In this document: positions 1-13,400 of the stretch, one piece after another
How the letters are laid out: each line of letters begins with the position of its first letter
Numbering within the stretch: the first letter of the stretch is position 1
NCBI GenBank assembly: GCA_964017235.1
Contig: OZ024929.1
Span: 28,269,464-28,333,463, forward strand
Origin: Sabellastarte sp. h YS-2021
Taxonomy: Eukaryota > Annelida > Polychaeta > Sabellida > Sabellidae
Direction: 5' to 3'
Length of the DNA stretch: 64,000 nt
Program-made: the position numbers and the translations under genes
Notes under the pieces: model-generated
What the model was told of the DNA's origin: nothing
What the model saw: the letters and a program-made list of their open reading frames with translations, nothing else
Database searches by the model: none

Positions 1-178
1 TGTAATAGGAATATAATTGGTGTAAATTTTCTGTGTAATTTTCTTTCTTGGAATTTACTGTAATTAAATTTTATCTTGTTTAGCATATACATTTATGATG
101 AGCAGATACAGATCCAGAGCCATTAAGCCTACCAAGCTCAGACCGAGTATCAGTCACTAGAATGGTTTTTTATACTAA
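1..178. other. Upstream intergenic sequence, nothing recognised
   Basis: AT-rich sequence to the left of the first MITE. I see no gene, repeat or signal in it. Confidence 0.4.
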
Positions 179-180
179 TA

Positions 181-744
181 GGCGTATTCCGGTGGTACTT
201 ATTTCTCTAAACCACGCCCACCTGTGCAGTGGATAAAATAATTATTGCAATAAATACCACCAGAATGAAATAAGTAAGTACTGGGTATATAAAATGGCGG
301 CAAATGATCCTATTGGTAGTTCTGTTCTTAAAGTGTAAACAAACCTTGGACAGCACATAAACAAATGCACATGGTTGGCGAAAATAGGTGAATTTTGTGT
401 CTCCATCTGCATAACTAAAATGACTATATCTGAAAATACTTCACGGATTTCTACCAAATAAAAAGCAACAGAAAAAGTAATAAATTTCCTTTGAAGTGAA
501 ACTAGAAATATTGTTTATATTTGTAAATTTTCAGTTATGCTCATATTTGTGGTGTTTGTAATAAAGTATTGTAAATATGTCTCAATGATTGTAGAGTGAT
601 CACGTGACCTATTCACCAAAGAAATCTGGCGAGATATGTCTATTACTTCAATACTTATTTTAGTCATTGGAAAGTACCACCGGAAGACAAATAAATAAGT
701 ATTATGAACAAAAATAAGTATTGAAGTGACCACCGGAATACGCC
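181..744. mobile_element. MITE, 564 bp, TA-flanked terminal inverted repeats
   Basis: The left end reads GGCGTATTCCGGTGGT and the right end (731-744) is its inverse, ACCACCGGAATACGCC, apart from a small change inside. TA lies immediately outside both ends (179-180 and 745-746). Weaker subterminal copies of the 'taccaccgga' motif occur inside both arms. It encodes no transposase. TA target and short TIR suggest a Tc1/mariner-type parent; that assignment is inference. The small minus-strand frames inside look like chance. Confidence 0.75.
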
Positions 745-1208
745 TAAATTGTGTAGCTATTCTGCAACAAAGATCAAGAGTATGCAACACTTTGTTTCGA
801 GTAACATTTAATGAAAATGGCATAGAAATCATATACGATTTCTATGAAAAAATGGTTCTATCATAAGTTGTGATATAAATTACAAAATAATCATATATGT
901 ATATGCTCATTAAAAAGCATAGTTTGCTAGAGAAAAATAAATAATTATGTTATAAATTATGTGATCAAAATGATCTTACATTTGTAGGAAATACGCAGCA
1001 CACTATCCAGGGAGCTTTATGATCTTTGATACCTCAGGTAAATTTCTATGATTTTACCCACATTCACACTATCCATTTGTATTGAAATTGTTATTCTATA
1101 CCCATTTTTTATATAATATTTAACCTATTTTAGTGAGTTATCGATATTAATAGTTTATAACTGATGCATGACCATTTAATCACAAGAAAAAGGTGATAAT
1201 TTCTATAA
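745..1208. other. Putative PCBD promoter side, nothing specific recognised
   Basis: AT-rich DNA between the MITE and the inferred first exon. No convincing TATA box or initiator could be fixed by eye. Confidence 0.3.
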
Positions 1209-1412
1209 GTGAAGTCATTTCACGGAGAACCTTCTAACACTACACCTAGTCCTCTTCGAGCTTTAGAATATACCTGTCAAGGGCACTCGTTTGTTTACTT
1301 TCTTCATGCTCTCAATTTTTATGTTTATCAGACCGGAATGAGAGCTTTCCCCACTTTTTTACATTTAAGGAGGACGGCACACTCGAAAATTTTGTACAGG
1401 GAGCTGACAAAA

Positions 1413-1415
1413 ATG
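1413..1415 (+). CDS. PCBD: PCBD exon 1 (start codon only, inferred)
   Basis: ATG directly abuts a strong donor, GTAAGG (1416-1421), with A at -3. Exon 2 begins in phase 0 with GCA (Ala), so the joined start reads Met-Ala-Asp. As I recall, vertebrate PCBD1 also has a first coding exon holding little more than the Met codon. The 5' UTR would lie in the preceding roughly 200 bp. Another upstream ATG|GT cannot be excluded without transcript data. Confidence 0.5.
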
Positions 1416-4400
1416 GTAAGGGATTTAATCGTTGCTTCCTATCGGTTTGTTAAGTGTTTTAAAATGTATATTTAATGCTAGTAGTGCTACTACGGTATTA
1501 TTTGCATATTTTCATGAAATTGGTACAGTACATACTGTATAGCCGATGTACAGGATATAATGGCCCGTATAATTGATAAGAATTACCTGTACTTCGCTGA
1601 CCGTCCCCTCGCCGACAAAACAACTCCCATACTGAGTAGTGGCACTCTACAAGTAAACGCCCATGCTGAAGTTAATATTTTGGATTTAAATTGTAGTTTT
1701 ATATTTTATTCCTCTACCACTAAATTGACAAATCATATCAGTTTTCAACTGTCAGCAGCATTGTTCATTGGTACTGGGTTTCAGTGAATATAAGCCTTAT
1801 TGGAGTTTCAAACAAACAACAATCATATCAATCATTTCAAACAAAAAACAAATAAACAAACAACATAGATCTAAACCAGGAAGTGATTTTTATGAAATGA
1901 AAAATAATGCACATTTTATTACATTACACCCATTATACTTAATTTTTCTTAAAAATATACATATAGATGTACAAAACTTTGAATTTTCAATGGGAAAATA
2001 TATTTAAAACTATTGTTTTAAGTCTTCTAAGTTTGTCGAAAATAGGGATTATTGCATCTGCATCTGGCTGTTTTGACTCAATTTTTTAATTCTTTAAAAA
2101 ATTATTTATGATGATCTATGGGCTTTTTATGCTATTAAAATGTCTACTGGCTGTAAACATTATAACAAATAATCTTTCAATCTGAATTTTATTTTGTGAA
2201 TGGAAATTTATATGTATTTATATTCTACATAGCATATTTTTTTTCTCCCATTTTAACTCATTTTAAACCCTAAAAGATTAAGAAAACAAAGGGCAAATAT
2301 AAACAGTAACTGTGGAGTTTTAATGTTACAGGGGGGGACAGCAATTCGCGGGGGACAGCGATTCGCCAGTTTCTATTGTACCTCATTTAAAACTAATATC
2401 TCTGTTGATACTGAAGGAGCCTTATAGCATAGAAAAGGGTGCAACATGTCTTGATACTTTTCTAAGATTTTAGAACTGACAGCATGCAGGATTATAAAGA
2501 TGAATAAAAAAGTTTATATGTCAGTGAGAAATATGCCTAACAAACTGTATCTGACTGATGCAAAGAGCTGTATGTTCTCTAAACTGTGTCTGGGGTCAAT
2601 ATAAGTACTATTTATAACTTCATTAAGTGCTAGAATACAATGAGAAGAATTGATCTTTAGCTTTAACTATTGTTTGCAAAGTGTTTAACAGTCTTTGTAA
2701 CTTTTTTGGGAACAGTATAAAATAATCGGCGAAATGCTGTCCACTTTCCATCAAAAAAGATACAAAGACAAGTAGTTTTTCAGAACAAACAAATGCAAGC
2801 TATTGAAATATACAGAAGAAATAAAATTTAAAAGAAAGTATATGTAAAGACAACCTATCAAAGCAGGATAATTTAATAGCAAGATGACAGCATAAATTTG
2901 CAACATAAAAGCAATGAAGCTGTAAAATTTATAAAGTGATCTATTTATTAATAGAAGTTTACCTGTCTAAAGAGGTAGCAAGTACATAAAATTATCAAGA
3001 GCAGCAATCATTATGGCTTTGTGACATGAAAAATATATCTCAGATATGGCTATAAGAAACATTTTGGCAAAACCAAGGTCACACGAAAATGTGGCACACC
3101 AACACCCCAACCAATATCCTGACTAAATATCAACTGCATACATCTTACAGTTTCTAAGACACAGTCCAGATAAAATTTGAAAGTTAATCTCACCATCGCA
3201 AGGTCAAAGGTCACATCAAGGTCTCACCAAGACATTGCAAACCTACAGTACAACCCCCTCCCCCAAACCAATGTCCCTACAAAGTGTCAACCTCCTATAC
3301 ATTATGATTTTCTGATATATACCCCTAACAAGATTTTACGTCCAAGGTCATTTGGGCAAGGTAAAGTCAAGATCAAACCATGATATTGCACAGATATACT
3401 CCATCCTATGAAATTCCTTTTCAAAGCAACTCTAGATTGTATTTACTTTGAGAATATGTAATATAATAGAATTCCAATTCTCAATGACAATGCCAAATAA
3501 ATGGTGAGGCCATGCCCGAATTAACTTTTGTAAATAATTATGCAGTGTTCGCAACACTTGGAAGTTAAACTTTCCTGCAGTTTATGCTCTTGGAAAATAT
3601 GACAATGACCTAACCTTTGCCTAAATTGTTTTAATAATTCATTTTTATCTCCTGCCGGGCTTTAGCCCGGGAGGGAGATTATGAAATGATGCCTGTGCAT
3701 GCGTGTGTGCATGCGTGCATTAGTTAGTCACACAAATTTCTCCAAAACTACTATAGCTACAGATTTTTTTGTAAATTAATTGTCCCAATGATTTTTCACG
3801 CCCTTGAAAGAAAAGTGAGTAATGACAATTTTAGCTATTTTGAGTAAAGGACTCATAACTCAAAAACTGTTGCAGTTACAGATTTTTCTTCAAATATATT
3901 GTTCAGCTACTTTGTCCTTAGCTATAAGATGGTACATAGTTTGGGGTCAAATTCCATGCCATAAGTGAGTAATAGCTATTTTCTTATTTGTAGCAAAATA
4001 ATGACATAAGTAAATGCAAATATCTTCAAAAGTATTAAAATGAGGGAATTCTTTTAAAATATGTTATTCATCTACTTTTTGATAAGCTATCACATAGTAA
4101 AGTTTCAGACCTGCTGCACATTGCATAGCAGAGTAATAGCTACTTTGAAATTGTGACTGTTGAGTAAATCCATTGTAACTCCAAAACTATTGCAGTTACA
4201 GTATTTTCCTAAAATATGTTGTTCAGCTACTTTGTCCTTATATATAAGATGGCATATAGTTTGGGGTTCTATTCCATGCCATAAGTGAGTAATAGCTATT
4301 TTGTTATTTGTAACAAAATAATGACATAAGTAAATGTCAAATATCTTCAAAAGAATTTAATTCGGGGAATTCTTTTCAAATATGTTATTCATCTAGTTTT

Positions 4401-7400
4401 TCATAAGCTATCACATAGTAAAGTTTCAGACCTGCTGCACATTGGAGAGCTGAGTAATAGCTACTTTGAAATTGTGACTGTTGAGTAAATCCATTGTAAC
4501 TCCAAAACTATTGCAGTTAGAGAATATTCCTACAATATATTGTTCAGCTACTTTCTCCTTAGCTATAAGATGGTACATAGTTTGCGGTTCCATTGCATGC
4601 CATAAGTGAGTAATAGCTATTTTCTTATTTGTAGCAAAATAATGACATAAGTAAATGTCAAAAATCTTCAAAAGTATTAAAATTAGGGAATTCTTTTCAA
4701 ATATGTTATTCATCTAGTTTTTCATAAGCTATCACATAGTAAAGTTTCAGACCTGCTGCACGTTGGATAGCTGAGTAATTGCTACTTTGAAATTCTGACT
4801 GGTGAGTAAATCCATTGTAACACCAAAACTATTGCAATTACAGTATTTTCCTAAAATATGTTGTTCAGCTACTTTGTCCTTAAATATAAGATGGCATATA
4901 GTTTGGGGTTCTATTCCATGCCATAAGTGAGTAATAGCTATTTTGTTATTTGTAACAAAATAATGACATAAGTAAATGTCAAATATCTTCAAAAGAATTT
5001 AATTCGGGGAATTCTTTTCAAATATGTTATTCATCTAGTTTTTCATAAGCTATCACATAGTAAAGTTTCAGACCCGCTGCACATTGGAGAGCTGAGTAAT
5101 AGCTACTTTGAAATTGTGACTGTTGAGTAAATCCATTGTAACTCCAAAACTATTGCAGTTAGAGAATATTCCTACAATATATTGTTCAGCTACTTTCTCC
5201 TTAGCTATAAGATGGTACATAGTTTGCGGTTCCATTGCATGCCATAAGTGAGTAATAGCTATTTTCTTATTTGTAGCAAAATAATGACATAAGTAAATGT
5301 CAAAAATCTTCAAAAGAATTAAAATTAGGGAATTCTTTTCAAATATGTTATTCATCTAGTTTTTCATAAGCTATCACATTGTAAAGTTTCCAACCTGCTG
5401 CACGTTGGATAGCTGAGTAATTGCTACTTTGAAATTCTGACTGGTGAGTAAATCCATTGTAACACCAAAACTATTGCAATTACAGTATTTTCCTAAAATA
5501 TGTTGTTCAGCTACTTTGTCCTTAAATATAAGATGGCATATAGTTTGGGGTTCTATTCCATGCCATAAGTGAGTAATAGCTATTTTGTTATTTGTAACAA
5601 AATAATGACATAAGTAAATGTCAAATATCTTCAAAAGAATTTAATTCGGGGAATTCTTTTCAAATATGTTATTCATCTAGTTTTTCATAAGCTATCACAT
5701 AGTAAAGTTTCAGACCCGCTGCACATTGGAGAGCTGAGTAATAGCTACTTTGAAATTGTGACTGTTGAGTAAATCCATTGTAACTCCAAAACTATTGCAG
5801 TTAGAGAGTATTCCTACAATATATTGTTCAGCTACTTTCTCCTTAGCTATAAGATGGTACATAGTTTGCGGTTCCATTGCATGCCATAAGTGAGTAATAG
5901 CTATTTTCTTATTTGTAGCAAAATAATGACATAAGTAAATGTCAAAAATCTTCAAAAGAATTAAAATTAGGGAATTCTTTTCAAATATGTTATTCATCTA
6001 GTTTTTCATAAGCTATCACATTGTAAAGTTTCCAACCTGCTGCACGTTGGATAGCTGAGTAATTGCTACTTTGAAATTCTGACTGGTGAGTAAATCCATT
6101 GTAACACCAAAACTATTGCAATTACAGTATTTTCCTAAAATATGTTGTTCAGCTACTTTGTCCTTAAATATAAGATGGCATATAGTTTGGGGTTCTATTC
6201 CATGCCATAAGTGAGTAATAGCTATTTTGTTATTTGTAGCAAAATAATGACATAAGTAAATGTCAAATATCTTCAAAAGAATTTAATTTGGGGAATTCTT
6301 TTCAAATATGTTATTCATCTAGTTTTTCATAAGCTATCACATAGTAAAGTTTCAGACCCGCTGCACATTGGAGAGCTGAGTAATAGCTACTTTGAAATTG
6401 TGACTGTTGAGTAAATCCATTGTAACTCCAAAACTATTGCAGTTAGAGTATATTCCTAAAATATATTGTTCAGCTACTTTCTCCTTAGCTATAAGATGGT
6501 ACATAGTTTGCGGTTCTATTGCATGCCATAAGTGAGTAATAGCTATTTTCTTATTTGTAGCAAAATAATGACATAAATAAATGTCAAAAATCTTCAAAAG
6601 TATTAAAATTAGGGAATTCTTTTCAAATATGTTATTCATCTAGTTTTTCATAAGCTATCACATAGTAAAGTTTCAGACCTGCTGCACGTGGGATAGCTGA
6701 GTAATTGCTACTTTGAAATTCTGACTGGTGAGTAAATCCATTGTAACACCAAAACTATTGCAGTTACAGTATTTTCCTAAAATATGTTGTTCAGCTACTT
6801 TGTCCTTAAATATAAGATGGCATATAGTTTGGGGTTCTATTCCATGCCATAAGTGAGTAATAGCTATTTTGTTATTTGTAGCAAAATAATGACATAGGTA
6901 AATGTCAAATATCTTCAAAAGAATTTAATTTGGGGAATTCTTTTCAAATATGTTATTCATCTAGTTTTTCATAAGCTATCACATAGTAAAGTTTCAGACC
7001 CGCTGCACATTGGAGAGCTGAGTAATAGCTACTTTGAAATTGTGACTGTTGAGTAAATCCATTGTAACTCCAAAACTATTGCAGTTAGAGTATATTCCTA
7101 CAATATATTGTTCAGCTACTTTCTCCTTAGCTATAAGATGGTACATAGTTTGCGGTTCCATTGCATGCCATAAGTGAGTAATAGCTATTTTCTTATTTGT
7201 AGCAAAATAATGACATAAGTAAATGTCAAATATCTTCAAAAGTATTAAAATTAGGGAATTCTTTTCAAATATGTTATTCATCTAGTTTTTCATAAGCTAT
7301 CACATAGTAAAGTTTCAGACCTGCTGCACGTGGGATAGCTGAGTAATTGCTACTTTGAAATTGTGACTGGTGAGTAAATCCATTGTAACACCAAAACTAT

Positions 7401-10400
7401 TGCAGTTACAGTATTTTCCTAAAATATGTTGTTCAGCCACTTTTTACTTAACTATAAGATGGTATATAGTTTGGGGTTCTATTGCATGCCATAAATGAGT
7501 AATAGCTATTTTTACCCCACAGCCCTTAAGGGCTGTCGGGGTATTATTTTCACCCATGATGTGCTGATGGGCGGGCGGGCGGTGGGAAGAAGTTTGTCTG
7601 GCCTGTATCTCGGAAACCGTAAGGCGTAGGAAGTTTATACTTGGTAGGGACATTGGTTAGGGGGCGAAGGTGTGCAACATCATGGTGTGACCTTGATTTG
7701 ACCTTGCCGTAGTGACCTTGACCTATAAAATCTTGTCCGGGCTATATATGGGAAACTGTAACGTGTAGGAAATTGATACTAGGTAGAGACATTGGTTAGG
7801 GGGTGTAGGTGTGCAACGTCATGGTGTGACCTTGATTTGACTTTTGACCTTGTTGTAGTGACCTTGACCTCTAAAATCTTGTCCGGGCTATAGCTCGGAA
7901 AAGGTAAGGTGCAGGAAGTTGATACCTGGTAGTGACATTGGTTAGGGGGTGTAGGTGTGCATCATCGTGGTCTGACCTTGATTTGACCTTTGACCTTGCC
8001 GTAGTGACCTTGAGTTTGAGAATCTTGCCCCAGCTATATCTCGGAAACCGTAAGGTGTAGGAAGTTGATACTTGGTAGGGACATTGGTTAGGGGGTGTAG
8101 GTGTGCAATGTCATGGTCTGACCTTGATTTGACCTTTTACCTTGCCATAGTGACCTTGACCTATAAAATCTTGTCTGGGCTATATCTTGGAAACTGTAAG
8201 GTGTAGGAAGTTGATACTAGGCAGGGACATTGGTTAGGGGGTGTAGGTGTGCAACGTCATGGTCTGACCTTGATTTGACCTTTGACCTTGCTGTAGTGAC
8301 CTTAGTATAGTTTCAATTGAGATTCTTTCAGGATGGTGCTGTCATGCACTGATCCCGGCCACTTGGCCACAATGTTTGTGATTTTGCAATCAAAATCACA
8401 AACTACTTGCACATTTATTGAATGTAATTCTGGCGATTGACATAGATTTCTTCCTGCTCTCTTGGGGCAATGATTTGAACTTGGGTTCCATCTATTAATC
8501 CAACAATATTTGGTAATTTCGAGGTTCTAAAAAAATGCTGCTCATTGTGCAATATCTTGTCCTGTGTGGTGGGGAATTTAATAAAATCGTTTTTCATGGA
8601 ACACAAAGACAGACAAAATGAGTTTACAACTCTGCTGATTGTATCTTATGAAAGGTTGATATCTCTACTGTCAGCCGTTATTCTTTGAAAACAACCGCTA
8701 GCAAGAAAGTATAAGGCTGATAAGGACCTGCAAATGAACATCAACTGAACAAGAACGATGGGTGGCCCTTTTCAAATGTGGCTCAAGAATGTCAATCAAG
8801 AATAAAATACCGTTTCTTTGTATGGAGTTCCTCGTCACTTAGGGAGTCTAAAGGGTTCATCCAGTCACAAAATACCCTCTGTCTCTGCAGTGACTGATCA
8901 AAATATTCCTCTTCTTCCCTGAGACATCTCCTGTCAGCCATTTTTGATCGGTCTTGATCCAAAAGTTAATCCATCAAAGTGCATGGATCAAAGTTAATCC
9001 AAAACTTGATCGAAAGATCAGATCAAATGTTTCGTGAATACCAACCAAGTTCGATCAAAAGTTGATCATTTTTGCTCAAATCTGATCTTTACTGATCCAT
9101 GTTCGTGAATACTGCCCCAGGCTAATTATCCATAGTAAGAATAATCAGGTATAGAGAAAAGCATTTGTCCCCATTGGTATATAATGTTATTTTGTAAGGC
9201 AGATAGTTATACACTGTATTGACTGGGTAAACACACATGCATTTATTCTGAAAAAAGTTATGTATAGCGACTGGGAACCCACTAAAAATAAAAAATGAAT
9301 CAGTGTCATTATGAACTAAATATATTATTCCTTACTATTCTATTGAACTTATTATATTATTGCAACTTGCAAGGACATTAATAAAAATATACGGGTAGAG
9401 CTGGTATATAAACAGTAAGTACTCCTGATATACAGTTTGAAACTGCTGCAAGAAAATAAATCTTTAATCTCCCTCTTCAAGCAGAAATGAGGACTTAATA
9501 TAAGTTCAAAAGTTTTCATCACAATATTCATTACAAAAAAAAAAGTAATTATGGCAGACAGAAGGATAATCAATACCAAAATCTGATGTACAAATTACCC
9601 CAAAATTATGGCAAAATCATGTATTTTTATGTATAATCCAGCAGTTTTAAAAGATAAAGTTATGCAATTATTTTAACAAATAATGGTAAAGCCTGACCGC
9701 CTGACCAGTTATAAAAAAACTCTCATAGCACAAATAAAGGGTAAGGCATAAGAATTACAGAAAAGGTTATCTATCATAAAACCCCAAAAGATATATTTCA
9801 CATGAGTGCATAGTTTGTAAAGTGATCTAATGGGCAAATGGAAGTATTGTTATTCATTTACTTCTATTTAATATATGCTAAGTAAAATAAGCTAATCCAA
9901 ATTGTCCAGAACTGTCATTCATTCTATTTTATTGATTGTGTTCATATGATATTCAGGCAGATGCAAAGAAAGCTTGTCTGACTCCAGAAGAACGTCCTAA
10001 AATTTTAGCAAGTCTGAGAGAAAATGGATGGAGTGAAGTTGATGGTAGAGATGCAATATACAAGGAAGTGGTATTCAAAAACTTCAATCAGGTACTATAA
10101 AAATATAAGATTTGTATAATGCAAGTTGTATCAATCTAATTCTTTGTAATATACTCAGTATGAATTGATAACCAGGTTTCCAGACTGGGTAGGTTTTTGG
10201 TTGATTGGGTAGCAGGTGTCAATCTTGTCCTGGGCCAGATCTCGGAAACTGTAAAGTGAAAGAAATATCAAACATGTAAGGAATGTTTCCATATGGGGAA
10301 TAGTTGTGCAATGTCTTGGTTTGGCTTAAGTTTGGACTTGATCCAGTGACCTTGTGCTTGAAAACATTTGACCTTAGACTTCGGAATTTGTCCAGTCTCT

Positions 10401-13400
10401 ACCTGCACAGCTGTAAGCTACAAGAAGTTGAGACATTCATAGATGTTACATCTATACCTTACATTGCCATCTCCACTGACAGCTTAAGTTCTTCTGTCAA
10501 TAAGTAAATGTACAGGTTACATTTTGATTAGAAATTAATGTTCTTGCTGCTATGTTGTGTTGTTTTAATACCACTGATATATTGCATAATGCATAATTTG
10601 CATTCACATGGTTACATAGTTTCTCAATATATACACACTCCCGTACCTTTAACACAAAACTCACTGTGTCTCCAGTACAAGACACATTACCAGTTGTACT
10701 TTTTTCTCTGTCACCAGGTGTCGCTCATTATTACCTCAAGCTGCAGGATAAGACCATTCTTATTTTGCCCTATTTGTCAAAAATGTGTTTTATTAGATAT
10801 ATGAAATTATCATAAATATAATCTATTACTTCAGCGAAGGAGATTTTGCCTTTTGTCAGTATATGTTTGTTTGTTTAAAAATAATTCAAATTACGGACAG
10901 ATTTTGAGGAAATTTTCAAGAAATACTTTAATATTTACTTTTTCAGATTTTATTTGTTTTTGCAGACTTAATCCTTTGATAGGTTGTCATAAAGTTTTCA
11001 TGAAAAAGTTTATACTAAGTCTGTACAAAGATTTTTTAGGGGTTGAATTTTCAGGTTTTTACCCCACAGCCCTGAAAGGCTGTCAAGGTATTGTTTTCAC
11101 CCATGGTGTCCGGATGGGCCGGCAGCTGGAAAAAGTTTGTCCAGGCTGTATCTCAGAAACCGTAAGGTGTAGGAAGGCTATACTTGGTAGGGACATTGGT
11201 TAGGGGTGTAGGTGTGCAATGTCATGGTGTGACCTTGATTTTACATTTGACCTTGCTGTAGTGACCTTGACCTATAAAATCTTGTCCGGGCTATATCTTA
11301 GAAAAGGTAAGGTGTAGGAAGTTGATACTTGGTAGGGACATTGGTTATGGGGTGTAGGTTTGCAGCGTCATGGTGTGATCTTGATTTGACCTTTGACCTT
11401 GTCTTAGTGATCATGAGTAGGAGGTTGACACTTGGTAGGGACATTGGTTGGGGGATGTAGGTGTGCATCATGGTGTGACCTTTAACTTTGGCTCTTCCAG
11501 AATGTGTTCACCTGCCATATTTGAGACATCTTTCTCTTAGGACAAAGATATATGTATTGCTGCAACTGATTATTATATGCACTTTTACATAATTGTGCTA
11601 TTTCCATCAACAGCTTTGCTCCAATTAATAAATTTTACAGCTTCATAATTTTTAATTTACTGATTAATGCTGTCATCTTGCTATTGAATTATATTGCTTT
11701 AATATGTTATCTCATCCTCACGCGGGATTGCTTTTCCTCGAAAACAAACCCTCACAGAAACCGCGAGGAATTCTGGGAGTAAACAAAGAACTACTTTTCA
11801 ACCAGGAAGTGATTTCCGTATGGTGAAAAATGCTCAAAAATAAATGTTACCTACCACAACACCCTTCCTTCTTAATTTTCTTTCAAAATATTCATATGGA
11901 TCTACAAAATAGTGAATTTTTGGCAGGAAAACAGTACTTAAAGTGTTGTTTCTAGTCTTCTTACATGGGCGAAAATGGAGTTTCTGCAGTAGTTATTCTA
12001 CGAATTTTAAATATTGGGATCCGTGGACTTTCAAAATCTTAAAGCTGTATGATTGCTTTGAAGATTTTTTACAAATAATTTTTACAGGAAATTTGTACAT
12101 TCTTGTGCTGATGTGCATGTAAGGAAATAAATGGAAATTACATGATTTCAATTCCCATGGTAGTATTAAAATATTTTTACTGTAATAATTAATTATTTGT
12201 AATGTAAAAAAATTGTAAGAACGTAGCTAATAGCATTGATAATGCATGGGGGTAATAAAAAATGACATCCACTGACATTGAAAACGTTTTCCACTAAAAT
12301 AATAATAATAATTATAGAAATAATATTTTATTAAATTTTCCATTAGTATACCTGTGAACATTTACATAATTTACAGTAAAATCACAAACACTAAATCTGG
12401 GGGTATGATATGGATTATGTGAAAATGGAAATAGCTGAAGTTAAAAACTTAAGTGAGTACTACTACGTATAAAATTAAAAAGTAGTTATATTAAGATTTT
12501 TAAATATTGTGAACCATGGATATTTCAAGCTATTAAACCTGTATAATTGCTTTGATGATTAATAAATTTTATGAATGTAAATTTATATATATTTGTCCAC
12601 AAAATTCATTACAATTTGCTACAAAGCTGCAAAAAACATTGGTAATACATGAGAGTAATAAAAAAAATTTAAAAAAATAACATTAAAGACATTTTAACAA
12701 TAATTAATGATTAATTTCAATTCTACATACCTATACATGTATACATTGAACAAATGCTTTATATGCTTTTAAAATTACTAATATTATTTTATTATTTATT
12801 TATTTTATTCTATTTATTTATTATTTTTCATTGGAATTATAATATATCAAAACCAAGCATTACATAAAAAAACGTCAGCAAAAACAAATAAAATACTCAA
12901 AAACAGCTGCATGAAAATTACAAATTATACATGAATAGCAACAACGTGAGTCATAAAAAATATCACAATTTAATACAAAACACAATAATTTTGGTTTCTG
13001 AAATTATTAAATAGGCCACATTATTTTATATAACCAATAATAATTTTTTCATTCTCAATGTCGAAATTGTACTTTATTTAACTGGCCTAAATTAACTTTT
13101 ACTTCCAGTTATTACAGAATTTTATGTACTTTAATTAGGCCTTATGGGACAATATATTAAATTATATGCAATATTATATTTGAAATCAGGGTGTAACTAA
13201 TATCAGACATAGCATATAAACAGTAAGATGACCTTAAACTCTTTATAATGCAAAATATATTTTGAATTCTTTCCATGTTGTTAAAAATATCTGCTTTCTG
13301 TAAAAACTCTTAGAAATCATTTTTTTATTTGCAATGTATATAAATTTAGGAATTTTTTTATATTTGTATCAATCATACATATCATAAATTACTCTAAAAA

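Noticed and set aside
4105-7281. Ten minus-strand frames of 81-95 codons with similar proteins ([12 protein letters not shown].., IAITHLWH..)
   Set aside because: They follow the 321-bp satellite period exactly and have no start context or domain. The similarity is that of the repeat, not of a gene family.
10853-11203. 116-codon + frame
   Set aside because: It runs through the HINE-1 5' hairpin and array start; no domain and no splice logic with PCBD.
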